The position numbers and the translations under genes are program-made. A stretch of DNA of 64,000 nucleotides, taken from contig DASTDE010000001.1 in NCBI GenBank assembly GCA_035710515.1, forward strand, positions 682,001-746,000, read 5' to 3'. This DNA is from Candidatus Rubrimentiphilum sp. (GTDB lineage Bacteria; Vulcanimicrobiota; Vulcanimicrobiia; Vulcanimicrobiales; Vulcanimicrobiaceae). The notes under the pieces are model-generated. The model saw only the letters and a program-made list of their open reading frames with translations. It was not told where the DNA came from and made no database searches. Below, one piece after another: positions 17,478 through 25,572 of the stretch (its first letter is position 1; each line of letters starts with the position of its first letter).

Positions 17478-17575
17478 TTTGTAATTCTTTTTTGTAATAG
17501 AACGGTGGGATGCAAGTGGATAGATCGTTGTTAGATGTCGGGTTGCAAGACGAACTTGGTCTACTAGCTCATGGC

Positions 17576-17617
17576 CTTTCGCTGCGCTCGGGCGGGTCCG
17601 ACAGGCCAGCCATGACA
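17576..17617. repeat. dispersed intergenic repeat, copy 2 (degenerate)
   Basis: CTGCGCTCGGGCGGGTCCGACAGG followed by CATGACA closely parallels copy 3 at 20286-20346. It lies in the divergent spacer between the defence operon and the next gene, at the right-hand edge of the island. Confidence 0.55.
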
Positions 17618-17646
17618 GTTTGAGCGCCGCATCGTAGTTAACCCCC

Positions 17647-19359
17647 ATGGACCATTCGGCCCGGGTTAGATATGCGTTCGTCTTCCTGTTGGCAGTTGTC
17701 GCGGCGGCGCCGTGGGTGCCGGATTTGCGGCGCGACTTCGGCCATCCGTTGGGCAACCCTGGAATCTCGTTCGATTATAACGGCGTGATTATGAGCGCCG
17801 CGCCGTGGGCTGCCCGAGCCGGCGCAAAGGTTGGAACTCACATCGATCTTGCCGGCCAAACACCCGCTCAGCGCTACATCGGCATTTTTACGGAGACCGC
17901 GGATCCAGGAGTGACCGTGGCGATTCCGCTGACCTCCGGAACGCGGCACTACACGGCTCGGATAATTACTAGGCCGGAAACTCCAAACGTGCCGGTGATC
18001 GTCTTGCGGCAGCTCGCTGCGCTGCTCTTTCTGATCCTGGGCGCGTTTCTCGTCCTAAAGCGGCCGAACATCGCAACCTGGGCGTTCTTCATCTTTTCAA
18101 TGAGCGGTGGCGCGCCGATCAACGATTTTATCCTGATGGGACCGAGCTGGTGGTCTCCCATAGCGCTGATCTGGACCAACCTCCTCACGTGGGTGCCGCC
18201 GTTCTTTGGCGCGATCTTCGCGCTGCATTTGCTTTACGATGGCCCGCTGCCGGTTTGGCGCCGGCGGCTGGAATGGGCAGCGTATGCGGTGATGCTGGCA
18301 ACCGTCGCAAGCGGCGTCGCTGAAATTGTGCTTTTCATCTACTACGGCATCGATTGGGGCGCCGGACAGTTTATTGCGACCGCGCTCACATTGCTGGCGT
18401 ACGTCAGTATACCGGCGATTCTGGTCGCGACCTACGCAGAAGGCGACCTCGCGACGCGCGAACGTTTGCGCTGGGTCATCTGGGCGTTTTCAATTGCCGC
18501 GGTGGCGGTGATCGCGGATTTGCTCGGCTCGCAAGGCAATCTGGGCGTGTACGAGACGACCTATCTCGAACATTCGCTGCTGACGCTCGCGTACACGCTG
18601 CTGCCTGCGGTGGCGGTGATCTACACGATCCTCAAGCACCGCATCATCGACGTGAATGTTGCGATCAGCCGCGCCGTCGTCTATACTGCGATTTCAGCGC
18701 TCGTCGTCGGCGTGTTTGCGATGGTCGATTTGTTTTTCTCGCGGGCGCTTTCGTCGGCGCGCATCGGGTTGATTGCGGACATGGGGCTGGCGTTGATCCT
18801 CGGATTTTCGTTTAACGCCTTCCACGCGCGGGTCGACAAGTTAATGGACTGGCTGTTCTTTCGCGCCCGGCATCGCGCCGAGGAGCACATCGCGACGGTC
18901 GCGTCGGCGATTCCCTACGCGCGCAGCGAGGAGCACGTCAACCGTCTGCTGATCGACGAGCCGGTGCGCGCGTTTGCTCTGGCCGAGGGCGTGTTAACGA
19001 GCGTCCAGCCCGACGGGAAGCTGCAATTCGTGCACAGCGCCGGCAGAGTTGATGAGGATGCGCCGACCGACGACGCCGAGTCGCTCATCGCGATTCTGAA
19101 AGCGCAGCGTAAGCCATGGCGGCTGACGGAACAGCACATGGCGCTGGCCGTGCCAATTTTTTCTGACGCCGAACTTGAGGCGATCGCATTTTACGCCCCG
19201 CACTTGAACGGTACCGACATCGATAGCGACGAGCTGGCGCTCATCGAACGCTGCGCCATCGCCGCGGGGGGCGCCTACGCGCGCTTCAAGGCCGCGGCCT
19301 TACGCCAGCGCGTCGCTGAGCTTGAGGCGGAACTGAAAGCGACGGTCCCGGCGACCTAA
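17647..19359 (+). CDS. PDZ-like, multi-spanning membrane protein with GAF-like C-terminus
   Basis: Protein of 570 aa. An N-terminal membrane anchor is followed by a short PDZ-like segment (APWAARAGAKVGTHIDLAG), then about eight hydrophobic spans between residues 115 and 390, then a soluble C-terminal part of about 180 residues that looks like a GAF domain and ends in a coiled coil. The layout matches that of the gene at 20722-22599, so the two are probably paralogues. No histidine kinase, cyclase or phosphatase module follows the GAF region. A sensing role at the membrane is inference. Its stop overlaps the convergent thioesterase gene by four bases. Confidence 0.65.
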   Translation: MDHSARVRYAFVFLLAVVAAAPWVPDLRRDFGHPLGNPGISFDYNGVIMSAAPWAARAGAKVGTHIDLAGQTPAQRYIGIFTETADPGVTVAIPLTSGTRHYTARIITRPETPNVPVIVLRQLAALLFLILGAFLVLKRPNIATWAFFIFSMSGGAPINDFILMGPSWWSPIALIWTNLLTWVPPFFGAIFALHLLYDGPLPVWRRRLEWAAYAVMLATVASGVAEIVLFIYYGIDWGAGQFIATALTLLAYVSIPAILVATYAEGDLATRERLRWVIWAFSIAAVAVIADLLGSQGNLGVYETTYLEHSLLTLAYTLLPAVAVIYTILKHRIIDVNVAISRAVVYTAISALVVGVFAMVDLFFSRALSSARIGLIADMGLALILGFSFNAFHARVDKLMDWLFFRARHRAEEHIATVASAIPYARSEEHVNRLLIDEPVRAFALAEGVLTSVQPDGKLQFVHSAGRVDEDAPTDDAESLIAILKAQRKPWRLTEQHMALAVPIFSDAELEAIAFYAPHLNGTDIDSDELALIERCAIAAGGAYARFKAAALRQRVAELEAELKATVPAT

Positions 19360-19790
19360 CTCGTTCGGCGGCGCACGATCAGGCACGTGGACTGCGAGGT
19401 CGCGTAGAGCTTTCCGGCCGAGTCGAACAAACGCGCTTCAGCGATAACCATCGTCTTGCCGGCGTGCGGCACGGTTGCTTCCCAGCGAAGTTCCCCGGTA
19501 TCGGACGAAATCGGACGCATGTACTTTACCGATAAGTCCGTCGTCGTTATCGCATTAGCCATATCATCGAGCATCGTTATCGAAACGTGCCCGAGCGCGA
19601 GGTCGAGCAGCGTGCTCGCGAACCCGCCGTGCACAATGCCGAACGGATTGTAGTGGCCGGCATTGGGCTTTCCGCTTCCGGTCAAACGGCCGCGAGCGAT
19701 ATCGTCGATCTTAAAATCGACGAACCTCCCAATGGGCGCATAGTTCTCGCCGTCGTCGCGGATCCGTTGAATAAACGTCATTCCGTCCAT
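19356..19790 (-). CDS. PaaI-family hotdog thioesterase
   Basis: Acyl-CoA thioesterase of 144 aa with the hotdog core signature HYNPFGIVHGGFASTLLDLALG, including the catalytic-type Asn, His-Gly-Gly and Asp, and the second strand block TTTDLSVKYMRPI. It probably hydrolyses aryl- or medium-chain acyl-CoA. The start at ATG 19790 is preferred over TTG 19808, because a hairpin with a T-run occupies 19807-19860 immediately upstream. Downstream it meets the membrane protein gene tail to tail. Confidence 0.82.
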   Translation of the reverse strand: MDGMTFIQRIRDDGENYAPIGRFVDFKIDDIARGRLTGSGKPNAGHYNPFGIVHGGFASTLLDLALGHVSITMLDDMANAITTTDLSVKYMRPISSDTGELRWEATVPHAGKTMVIAEARLFDSAGKLYATSQSTCLIVRRRTS

Positions 19791-19806
19791 GATGCGATAT
19801 TCAAGC

Positions 19807-19861
19807 AAAAAAGAAGGCGCCCCCGCGTGAGCGGGGACGCAACCCTCCGGGCCTTCGCTTT
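19807..19861 (-). terminator. strong hairpin with T-run just upstream of the thioesterase gene
   Basis: Outer stem GAAGGC/GCCTTC (19813-19818 and 19851-19856) encloses a 6-bp stem CCCCGC/GCGGGG (19821-19826 and 19831-19836). On the minus strand the outer stem is followed by TTTTTT. This is the shape of an intrinsic terminator, but it sits in a divergent spacer 17 nt before the start of the thioesterase, where attenuation or the end of a small RNA would be needed to explain it. Confidence 0.45.
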
Positions 19862-19874
19862 TGTCTTAAGCATC

Positions 19875-20285
19875 ATGAACCACGACGTTAAGCCTGAAAT
19901 CCAGAAGACGGAAGAAGAATGGCGGGCCGAGCTGGGGCCCGAGCGCTATCACATCTTGCGCGAAGCCGGCACGGAGCGGCCGTTCACCGGCAAGCTCTTA
20001 AACGTCGACGAGGAAGGCCTGTACACGTGCGGCGCCTGCGGCGCGCCGCTCTTCGCGTCCGATTCAAAATTCGAATCGCACTGCGGGTGGCCCAGCTTTA
20101 CGAGTCCGGAGCAGCAGCAGAATGTGCGGCTGCTCGATGACGACACGCTCGGCATGCATCGCGTCGAAGTGCGCTGCAAGCGTTGCGATTCGCACCTAGG
20201 GCACGTGTTCGACGACGGCCCGGGTCCCGAGGGGACGCGCTACTGCATTAACTCGCTGTCGCTGGGATTTAAGCCAAAGGCGTAG
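19875..20285 (+). CDS. msrB: peptide-methionine (R)-S-oxide reductase MsrB
   Basis: Repairs oxidised methionine (R-sulfoxide) in proteins. Full-length at 136 aa from ATG 19875. Zinc-binding pairs are CGAC (about residues 54-57) and CKRC (about 103-106). The body shows ESHCGWPSF and the C-terminal catalytic cysteine in RYCINS. There is no signal peptide, so it acts in the cytoplasm. A copy of the dispersed repeat follows directly after the stop. Confidence 0.95.
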   Translation: MNHDVKPEIQKTEEEWRAELGPERYHILREAGTERPFTGKLLNVDEEGLYTCGACGAPLFASDSKFESHCGWPSFTSPEQQQNVRLLDDDTLGMHRVEVRCKRCDSHLGHVFDDGPGPEGTRYCINSLSLGFKPKA

Positions 20286-20346
20286 CCCTCGACTGCGCTC
20301 GGGCGTGGTTCGACAGGCTCACCATGACACTGGTGTCACGATGACA
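20286..20346. repeat. dispersed intergenic repeat, copy 3
   Basis: Fills the gap between the convergent msrB and VOC genes. It has the core GACTGCGCTCGGG, TTCGACAGGCTC and two ATGACA ends. Confidence 0.65.
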
Positions 20347-20347
20347 A

Positions 20348-20722
20348 TTAGTGTTCGGATACCGATAGCGTGTTGCCGTCGGGATCCTTGAACCACGCGA
20401 CCTTGCCGTCGGGGCTCTCCCAAATGCCGAGCTCGTCTTGTTTCATCCAATCCATGCCGAGCTGCATGAAAACCACGCCGCGTTTGGTGAGCTCGGTGAC
20501 GACGTCGCGAATGCCGGTCACTTCCCAGCCGACGATTGTCCGCTCCGCCGGCGGCGACGTCGCGCCCTTTTGCAACATGAGTTTATTCGCGCCGGCTTGG
20601 TAGCTCGCGACGTACTCGTTGTCGCCGATCAGCGGAAAGCCTAAAACTCCCTCGTAGAACGCGCGGGCCTTCTCGGCGTCGGCGGTTGGGATGAACCCAT
20701 TCATCGGCATTTTGTCGAGCAT
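20348..20722 (-). CDS. VOC-superfamily (glyoxalase/bleomycin-resistance-like) protein
   Basis: Protein of 124 aa with the vicinal oxygen chelate beta-alpha-beta-beta-beta layout, including AEKARAFYEGVLGFP near the start and WFKDPDGNTLSVSE at the end, the usual metal-site Glu region. Substrate is unknown; members include lactoylglutathione lyases and antibiotic-binding proteins. Its ATG overlaps the stop of the membrane sensor gene (TAATG), so the two are expressed together. Confidence 0.8.
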   Translation of the reverse strand: MLDKMPMNGFIPTADAEKARAFYEGVLGFPLIGDNEYVASYQAGANKLMLQKGATSPPAERTIVGWEVTGIRDVVTELTKRGVVFMQLGMDWMKQDELGIWESPDGKVAWFKDPDGNTLSVSEH

Positions 20723-22599
20723 TACGTCTCCCTTATTGGCTTTTGTTTGGTCAGGCGCGCCTTGAGCATCTCGACGAGCCGCTCGAGTGTGAGCGACCGG
20801 ACGTGCTCGTACGCGACGGCGGCTTCCTTGGCGAGGTCTTCGAGCACCGCGCTTTCTTGCGCATCCAGGTCGTCGCCGGCGATGTGCGCGCCGTAGAGCG
20901 CCACCGCGAACGTGTGCGCGCGGTTCTTGATCGGCACGGCCAGCACCGGACGTGGTCCGTCCATCGAGGTTTCACCCGGAATGTCTTCCGGCAGGCGCAC
21001 CGCCTTGCCCGAGGCGATCGCCGGTCCGATGAGATCGTGCTGTGGGTCGAGGACGGTCTCGGCGGTGCTCCACCCTTCGGGTGCGGTATGACGGCGATAG
21101 TGCGTTCCGTGATTGCGAAACACCGCGGCCAGCGTCAGCTTCAAACTTTCGGCCGGCGCGATCGTCAAGTCGCGCTCGATCTCCGCGCGCGTGGATCTTT
21201 CGATCAGCATCTCGCCGACTTCGTGCAAATATTCCTTGGCGCGTTCGAATGCGCGGTTAAACGTCCGTTCGAAAATGCCAACCACGAATTCGTAGGCCTT
21301 CGAGAACAGGACGGTGAGAATGAGCGCCAGTCCAGCGTAGACTTCATAACCGAGATGCCTCTCCTCAACGTAACCTTCGACGCGCAAGTGCACGAGCTCA
21401 ATGATAATCAGCGCAACAACCGCGACCAGCAATGCCGCGGTGCCGCGCCGCAGCGGCAGCGAGACGTTGACGACGCGCCGGTCGCGCACGGCTTTGAAAA
21501 TCGCAAGGCCTAAGAGTCCGTTGCCAAAATAAAGCAAGCCCAGCAGCCATTCGGGCGGGTACCAGTTGTTGAAGTACGGGCCCCACAAGTACTGTTGCCA
21601 GAGCGTCGTGGCTTCGTTGCTGTCGGCGAAGATGAACGCGGGCAGGCCGATAAGGCAGCCCCAAATCACCCAACGGATGCGTTGATACTCTTCGGGCTTC
21701 AGCGACCACCGGCGTACGACCAGGATGAAAATCACAAACAGGTCGACCGCATAGCCGGCTAAATAGCTCGCGCGCCCGATGCCTTCGGTTTGATTGCCGA
21801 GCGCGGTTGAGAAACTCACGAGCTGCATGCCGGCCAACACGATGACCAGCAGCGGCAGTGCGCGCTCGAGCCATTTCCAATGCGCCTCCGTGCGATTATT
21901 TGGAAAGCGCAGCGCAAAGAGGACGAAGCCGGCGTAGCCCAGCGCCTGCGCGATCGCTTGCAGCACTTCTTGCGTCAGAAGTAGGGCCGGCCACTGTTGC
22001 AGGTACGCGTAGTACGCGAAATACGGTCCTGAGTTAAACCACATCGCGTACAAGAACAAGCCCCAGGTCATGAGCTGGGGCGCGCGCCAGACCAACGTGG
22101 CGGCCAGCAAAATGAAGCCGATGCCCGCGGCCCAGTCCAATATGATGACGGCGCGGTCCAGCAGCGACAGCGGGTCGGCCACCGACCGCAGATGCACCGT
22201 CTTCGCGGGCAGCAGGTGCCCGTTTTTTAGCGGCTTGACCCAGAGCGTGAAGTCGCGGCCCGGCAAGACGTACTGCAAACCGCCCATGCCGCCGAAGACC
22301 GCCAGCAGGTTCGCGCAGCGCGTCTCGCGGTCGGGCAGCGCGCTATTGCAGCGCATGCCCTGCAAATCGATGCGATCGCCGGGCTGAAGGCCCGCCTTTG
22401 AGGCGGGCGGCCCATCGACGCTGGAGATCTCGCCGTTATTGTCGGCCGAGAATCCCAGCGTCCCCAAGTCGTGAAAAGTGCGCGTGATATCGGGGCCGAC
22501 CACTAAGGTCGCCCAACACGCCAGCACCACCACCAGAACGCGGCTCCAACGTACCAACCCCGCGTCCTTCGACGCGATCTCTGGAATGCGGTTTTCCAA
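20722..22599 (-). CDS. PDZ-like, multi-spanning membrane protein with GAF-like C-terminus (paralogue)
   Basis: Protein of 625 aa with the same plan as the product of 17647-19359: N-terminal membrane anchor (SRVLVVVLACWATLVV), PDZ-like segment (PASKAGLQPGDRIDLQG at about 68-84), six to eight hydrophobic spans to about residue 420, a charged linker (RTFNRAFERAKEYLHEVGEML), then a GAF-like domain and a short coiled coil. There is again no kinase or cyclase domain after the GAF region. It is coupled to the VOC gene downstream. Function unknown; membrane sensing is inference. Confidence 0.65.
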   Translation of the reverse strand: MENRIPEIASKDAGLVRWSRVLVVVLACWATLVVGPDITRTFHDLGTLGFSADNNGEISSVDGPPASKAGLQPGDRIDLQGMRCNSALPDRETRCANLLAVFGGMGGLQYVLPGRDFTLWVKPLKNGHLLPAKTVHLRSVADPLSLLDRAVIILDWAAGIGFILLAATLVWRAPQLMTWGLFLYAMWFNSGPYFAYYAYLQQWPALLLTQEVLQAIAQALGYAGFVLFALRFPNNRTEAHWKWLERALPLLVIVLAGMQLVSFSTALGNQTEGIGRASYLAGYAVDLFVIFILVVRRWSLKPEEYQRIRWVIWGCLIGLPAFIFADSNEATTLWQQYLWGPYFNNWYPPEWLLGLLYFGNGLLGLAIFKAVRDRRVVNVSLPLRRGTAALLVAVVALIIIELVHLRVEGYVEERHLGYEVYAGLALILTVLFSKAYEFVVGIFERTFNRAFERAKEYLHEVGEMLIERSTRAEIERDLTIAPAESLKLTLAAVFRNHGTHYRRHTAPEGWSTAETVLDPQHDLIGPAIASGKAVRLPEDIPGETSMDGPRPVLAVPIKNRAHTFAVALYGAHIAGDDLDAQESAVLEDLAKEAAVAYEHVRSLTLERLVEMLKARLTKQKPIRET

Positions 22600-22767
22600 G
22601 GCAGCCTAGCGGCCGATAACCCCTTGGCCGTGCACCTGCCCGGCTCGTCACGCCGTCGGCGGCTCCCGCTTTGTTCAATTATGGTCTCCTTAGACGGAGC
22701 CGGGACTAGTTATTTCGTACTGGTATGTCGTCACTCGGCACTCCCGTGCCAGAAAGGTCCCCAGACA

Positions 22768-22959
22768 GTGCAAAAACTCGTTGCTGCCATTATCCTCGCC
22801 GGCCTCGCTTGCTCGCTCCAAGCCTGTACCGTAAAAGGCTCTTCCCTCACGCCCCTGGTTTCCCAAAGCCATCAGATCAAGCCAATGGACGGCGTTGGCG
22901 GTGGCCCCATGGGAGGTTGCGGCGAGCAGACCTGTCCCGACCCCACCCCCACGCCTTAG
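22768..22959 (+). CDS. small lipoprotein, unknown function
   Basis: A 63-aa frame starting with GTG 22768, with AGAAAGG about 10 nt upstream. The first 20 residues (VQKLVAAIILAGLACSLQAC) are a lipoprotein signal with the lipobox Cys at residue 20. The mature peptide is Gly- and Pro-rich with two further cysteines and ends in DPTPTP. Such tiny lipoproteins are hard to assign. It precedes the LuxR-type regulator by 62 nt. Confidence 0.55.
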   Translation: MQKLVAAIILAGLACSLQACTVKGSSLTPLVSQSHQIKPMDGVGGGPMGGCGEQTCPDPTPTP

Positions 22960-22990
22960 AGCAGGGCAGTACCTTCGTACTAGGAAACCA

Positions 22991-23022
22991 TTGATGCGGC
23001 GGGTGGAGTGCCGCCGCATCAA
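22991..23022 (+). promoter_or_regulatory. perfect 12-bp hairpin carrying the LuxR-gene ribosome-binding site in its loop
   Basis: TTGATGCGGCGG (22991-23002) pairs perfectly with CCGCCGCATCAA (23011-23022). The 8-nt loop GTGGAGTG includes GGAG. The last stem base is the A of the ATG that starts the regulator gene, so folding would cover the start codon. No T-run follows, so it is not a typical terminator. Confidence 0.55.
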
Positions 23023-24539
23023 TGACCCAATCGAAACAGGCCCGCTCTCGCGAGCGGTTCGCCGAAGACCGTTTCACTGAAGCCTTCCTAGCCGCGGACT
23101 ATCCCGAGTGCCGTAGGCTCTTAATCGAGCTTGGCGATCTGGCCCGCGCCGCGGTCCTGACAGCCAAAATTGATTTTCGCGAACAGCGCTATGTCGAAAT
23201 GATTCAGCCCCTCGCCGGACTGAAGCCAAAGGACCCGCAGCTTGCGGTCGAACGCGACATACTGTTAGGCATCGCTTATGCTAACACCAGCGATTATTCA
23301 ACGGCACGGATACGGCTGAACCGAGCCCTTGAAAACGCCGAGCCCAGCAGCCAACTTGAACTGGACGCACGCTTCTATACGGCGCTCCTCGCCTGGCTTG
23401 AGCATGAGCATCGCGAAAGCGAAACTCTACTTGAAACTCATCTTCACGATCCATTGCCTAACAATAGGGCCCGCGCCCATTTCTTACTATCGTGGATCGC
23501 GGTCCGTCGGCGAGACGTCGGTCGCCAAGTTCGAGAACTAGTTGCGACGCTCGAGGTGCTGGCTGAGGCCGAGCAACCCGATGAATACTATCGCGCTAAA
23601 GCGCTGCGAGCGCTGGTCCTTCTTGGCCGCGAGCTTCCGCTGTTCGATGAGTGGCAGCGCATGCGTGAAACATATGCTGCGATACGTTGGGCGCCCGGGA
23701 CACGCTTAGAACAATTTCAAACGTTGCGCTATCTGGGGTGGATCGACGCACTACAGGGCAACGAGCTCGCCGCGTTCCGCGCTTTCCGCGAGGCGTCGGC
23801 GCTTGCTCCTTCCGAACATTGGCGCGTTCTCTGCTTGACCGATCGCGCTTACCTGGCGCGCAATACCGGTGAGAAGACGTTTGCGCAGGATGTGTTGCAC
23901 GAAGCGGACGAGGTTGCGCAGCAACTATCCTGGCATGAAACTCAACGCGAAGAGCGGTCTTCGCTGTTTGTCTTGGCCGAACTGTTTGCAACGATCGATC
24001 CGGCTCTCTCGCAAAAGTACCTAGCGCAGTTCCGATCGTTGAATACCTCAGTGATGCTGGGAATTGCTTACGAAGATGATCCCCGCATACGAGCGTTCGC
24101 TGCGTACTCTTCCGGCAAAGCACTGCTCGAGCTGGGCGAGACGGCCGGTGGTATCGCGATGCTCACGGAAGCGCGCGATACGTTTGAAGCGTTCCACTAC
24201 GGCTGGCGGATGGCGCTGTGCGCGCTGGCATTGCACAAAGCCACCGGCGAGTCGCGATGGCTCGTCGAGGCGCGTCAGCAGATTGCGCCATGGCCGCGCA
24301 GCTGGATCGCGCGTGAAGTTTCGGCGGCGAGCGACGCGACGGCTGATAACCGGCTGATGTCGAAAGCGCAACGGCGCGTCCTAGAACTACTCATAGAAGG
24401 CAAGAGCAATGCAGAAATCGCCAAAGCGCTCGGTCGCAGTCCGTACACTGTCCGAAACCATATCGCGCAGCTCTTCCGAACGTACAACGTTACCAATCGA
24501 ACACGTCTCGCGGCCCTCTTCAAGCAACGCGCCGTCTAA
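23022..24539 (+). CDS. LuxR-family transcription regulator with TPR-like helical repeats
   Basis: Protein of 505 aa. Residues 1-430 are all-helical and look like tetratricopeptide repeats (e.g. YANTSDYSTARIRLNRALENA and GWIDALQGNELAAFRAFREA). The last 60 residues are a LuxR/FixJ helix-turn-helix: LMSKAQRRVLELLIEGKSN, AEIAKALGRSPYTVRNHIAQLF. There is no ATPase (Walker) domain of the MalT/LAL type, so it is a reduced version. The start codon lies at the base of a hairpin that may control translation. The targets are unknown; the downstream zinc-finger-like gene starts 7 nt after the stop. Confidence 0.82.
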   Translation: MTQSKQARSRERFAEDRFTEAFLAADYPECRRLLIELGDLARAAVLTAKIDFREQRYVEMIQPLAGLKPKDPQLAVERDILLGIAYANTSDYSTARIRLNRALENAEPSSQLELDARFYTALLAWLEHEHRESETLLETHLHDPLPNNRARAHFLLSWIAVRRRDVGRQVRELVATLEVLAEAEQPDEYYRAKALRALVLLGRELPLFDEWQRMRETYAAIRWAPGTRLEQFQTLRYLGWIDALQGNELAAFRAFREASALAPSEHWRVLCLTDRAYLARNTGEKTFAQDVLHEADEVAQQLSWHETQREERSSLFVLAELFATIDPALSQKYLAQFRSLNTSVMLGIAYEDDPRIRAFAAYSSGKALLELGETAGGIAMLTEARDTFEAFHYGWRMALCALALHKATGESRWLVEARQQIAPWPRSWIAREVSAASDATADNRLMSKAQRRVLELLIEGKSNAEIAKALGRSPYTVRNHIAQLFRTYNVTNRTRLAALFKQRAV

Positions 24540-24546
24540 AGCCGCC

Positions 24547-24807
24547 GTGAGCCGGCCGTTCTTTCCATGCCTATGGTGCGGCGCGGCCATCGAGCGCGAA
24601 CGGGTTCTCGCGCGCGGACGGCCGCCGATGTACTGCAGCGAGGCGTGCAAGAAGCACGAACCGCATCGCTCGCTCGTGATGCGCATTTACCACGCCAGCG
24701 AGAACGCTGCCGTGGAGCAAGGCTTCTCGGATTACGCCGATTTCGACGAGACCACCCAGGAAGAATATCGAAAGCGAGTCGCCGGGGCGGTAAAGAAAGC
24801 AAACTAG
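24547..24807 (+). CDS. small zinc-ribbon-like protein
   Basis: Protein of 86 aa from GTG 24547, 7 nt after the regulator stop. The frame is open further upstream, but only inside the LuxR gene in another frame. It has two cysteine pairs, CLWC (about 8-11) and CSEAC (about 30-34), spaced like a treble-clef or FCS-type zinc ribbon, followed by a helical acidic tail. Probably a small zinc-binding protein; its partner is unknown. Confidence 0.55.
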   Translation: MSRPFFPCLWCGAAIERERVLARGRPPMYCSEACKKHEPHRSLVMRIYHASENAAVEQGFSDYADFDETTQEEYRKRVAGAVKKAN

Positions 24808-24886
24808 GGCCAAAAGGCACAGGAAACTGGTACGGATGTACTAAATAACGGGTGTGGGCGAATTTCGCCCCTCGAGGCAACCCGGC

Positions 24887-25540
24887 ATGAAAAGGCTCGC
24901 TTTAGCCCTCGCGCTGACCCTCTTTTGGCCACCCATCATAAGCGCGCCGGCCGCCGCCAAGCCGTTCTATAACCCGCTCAGCCACTGCGGGACCGAGCGC
25001 TGGCACATCAAGACGCTCGACGACTCCCAAGCCGGCCTCATCAACGGCACGCCGGTCACCCGAACGATCGCGCAGATGCGCGCGCTCCCTGTTCCCAGCG
25101 GCTTCAACAAGAATAACGACGCCAGCCGCTATACGCCGGTTGAGGAAACCGAGTACACGATTCAGGTGAAGCTTGTCGGCTTCAAGGAAGAAGGCGACCG
25201 CGATTTTCACGTCGTCCTCGCCGACCCGAGCGACGCGACGCTCACGATGATCGGCGAGATTCCGGATCCAAAGTGCTCGACCGTTATTGCCGGCGGCCAC
25301 GCGGCCAAGATCGCAAAGGTGCGCAATTCATTCGTGAAATGCTTCGGCCCGGCGCCCGCTAACGGCAAGTACAAGAAATTCGCCGGCAAGATGATCGCAT
25401 CGCTTACCGGCGTTGGGTTCTTCGATTACATCCACCCGATTCCGCAAACGGGCGTCGCGCCGAATGCGATCGAACTGCACCCGATCTTACGCGTCAAAAC
25501 GATTAGCGGCACCTGCCCGACAGGCTACAGCGTTCCCTAG
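24887..25540 (+). CDS. exported protein of unknown function
   Basis: Protein of 217 aa starting at ATG 24887 with a clear signal peptide (MKRLALALALTLFWPPIISAPAAA). The mature part includes CGTERWHIKTLDD near the start, a beta-rich middle (YTIQVKLVGFKEEGDRDFHVVLADP), and five cysteines, and ends CPTGYSVP. The ERWHIKTLDD...GDRDFHVVL pattern recurs in bacterial exported proteins of unknown role; no enzyme residues can be named. Confidence 0.65.
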   Translation: MKRLALALALTLFWPPIISAPAAAKPFYNPLSHCGTERWHIKTLDDSQAGLINGTPVTRTIAQMRALPVPSGFNKNNDASRYTPVEETEYTIQVKLVGFKEEGDRDFHVVLADPSDATLTMIGEIPDPKCSTVIAGGHAAKIAKVRNSFVKCFGPAPANGKYKKFAGKMIASLTGVGFFDYIHPIPQTGVAPNAIELHPILRVKTISGTCPTGYSVP

Positions 25541-25572
25541 GTCGGCGCACGACGCGCACCGAAGCGCGGGCA

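Noticed and set aside
17478-17756. Longer N-terminus for the SNF2 helicase
   Set aside because: It would overlap the divergent membrane-protein gene and cross an A+T-rich spacer and a repeat copy; the residues look unlike a protein domain.
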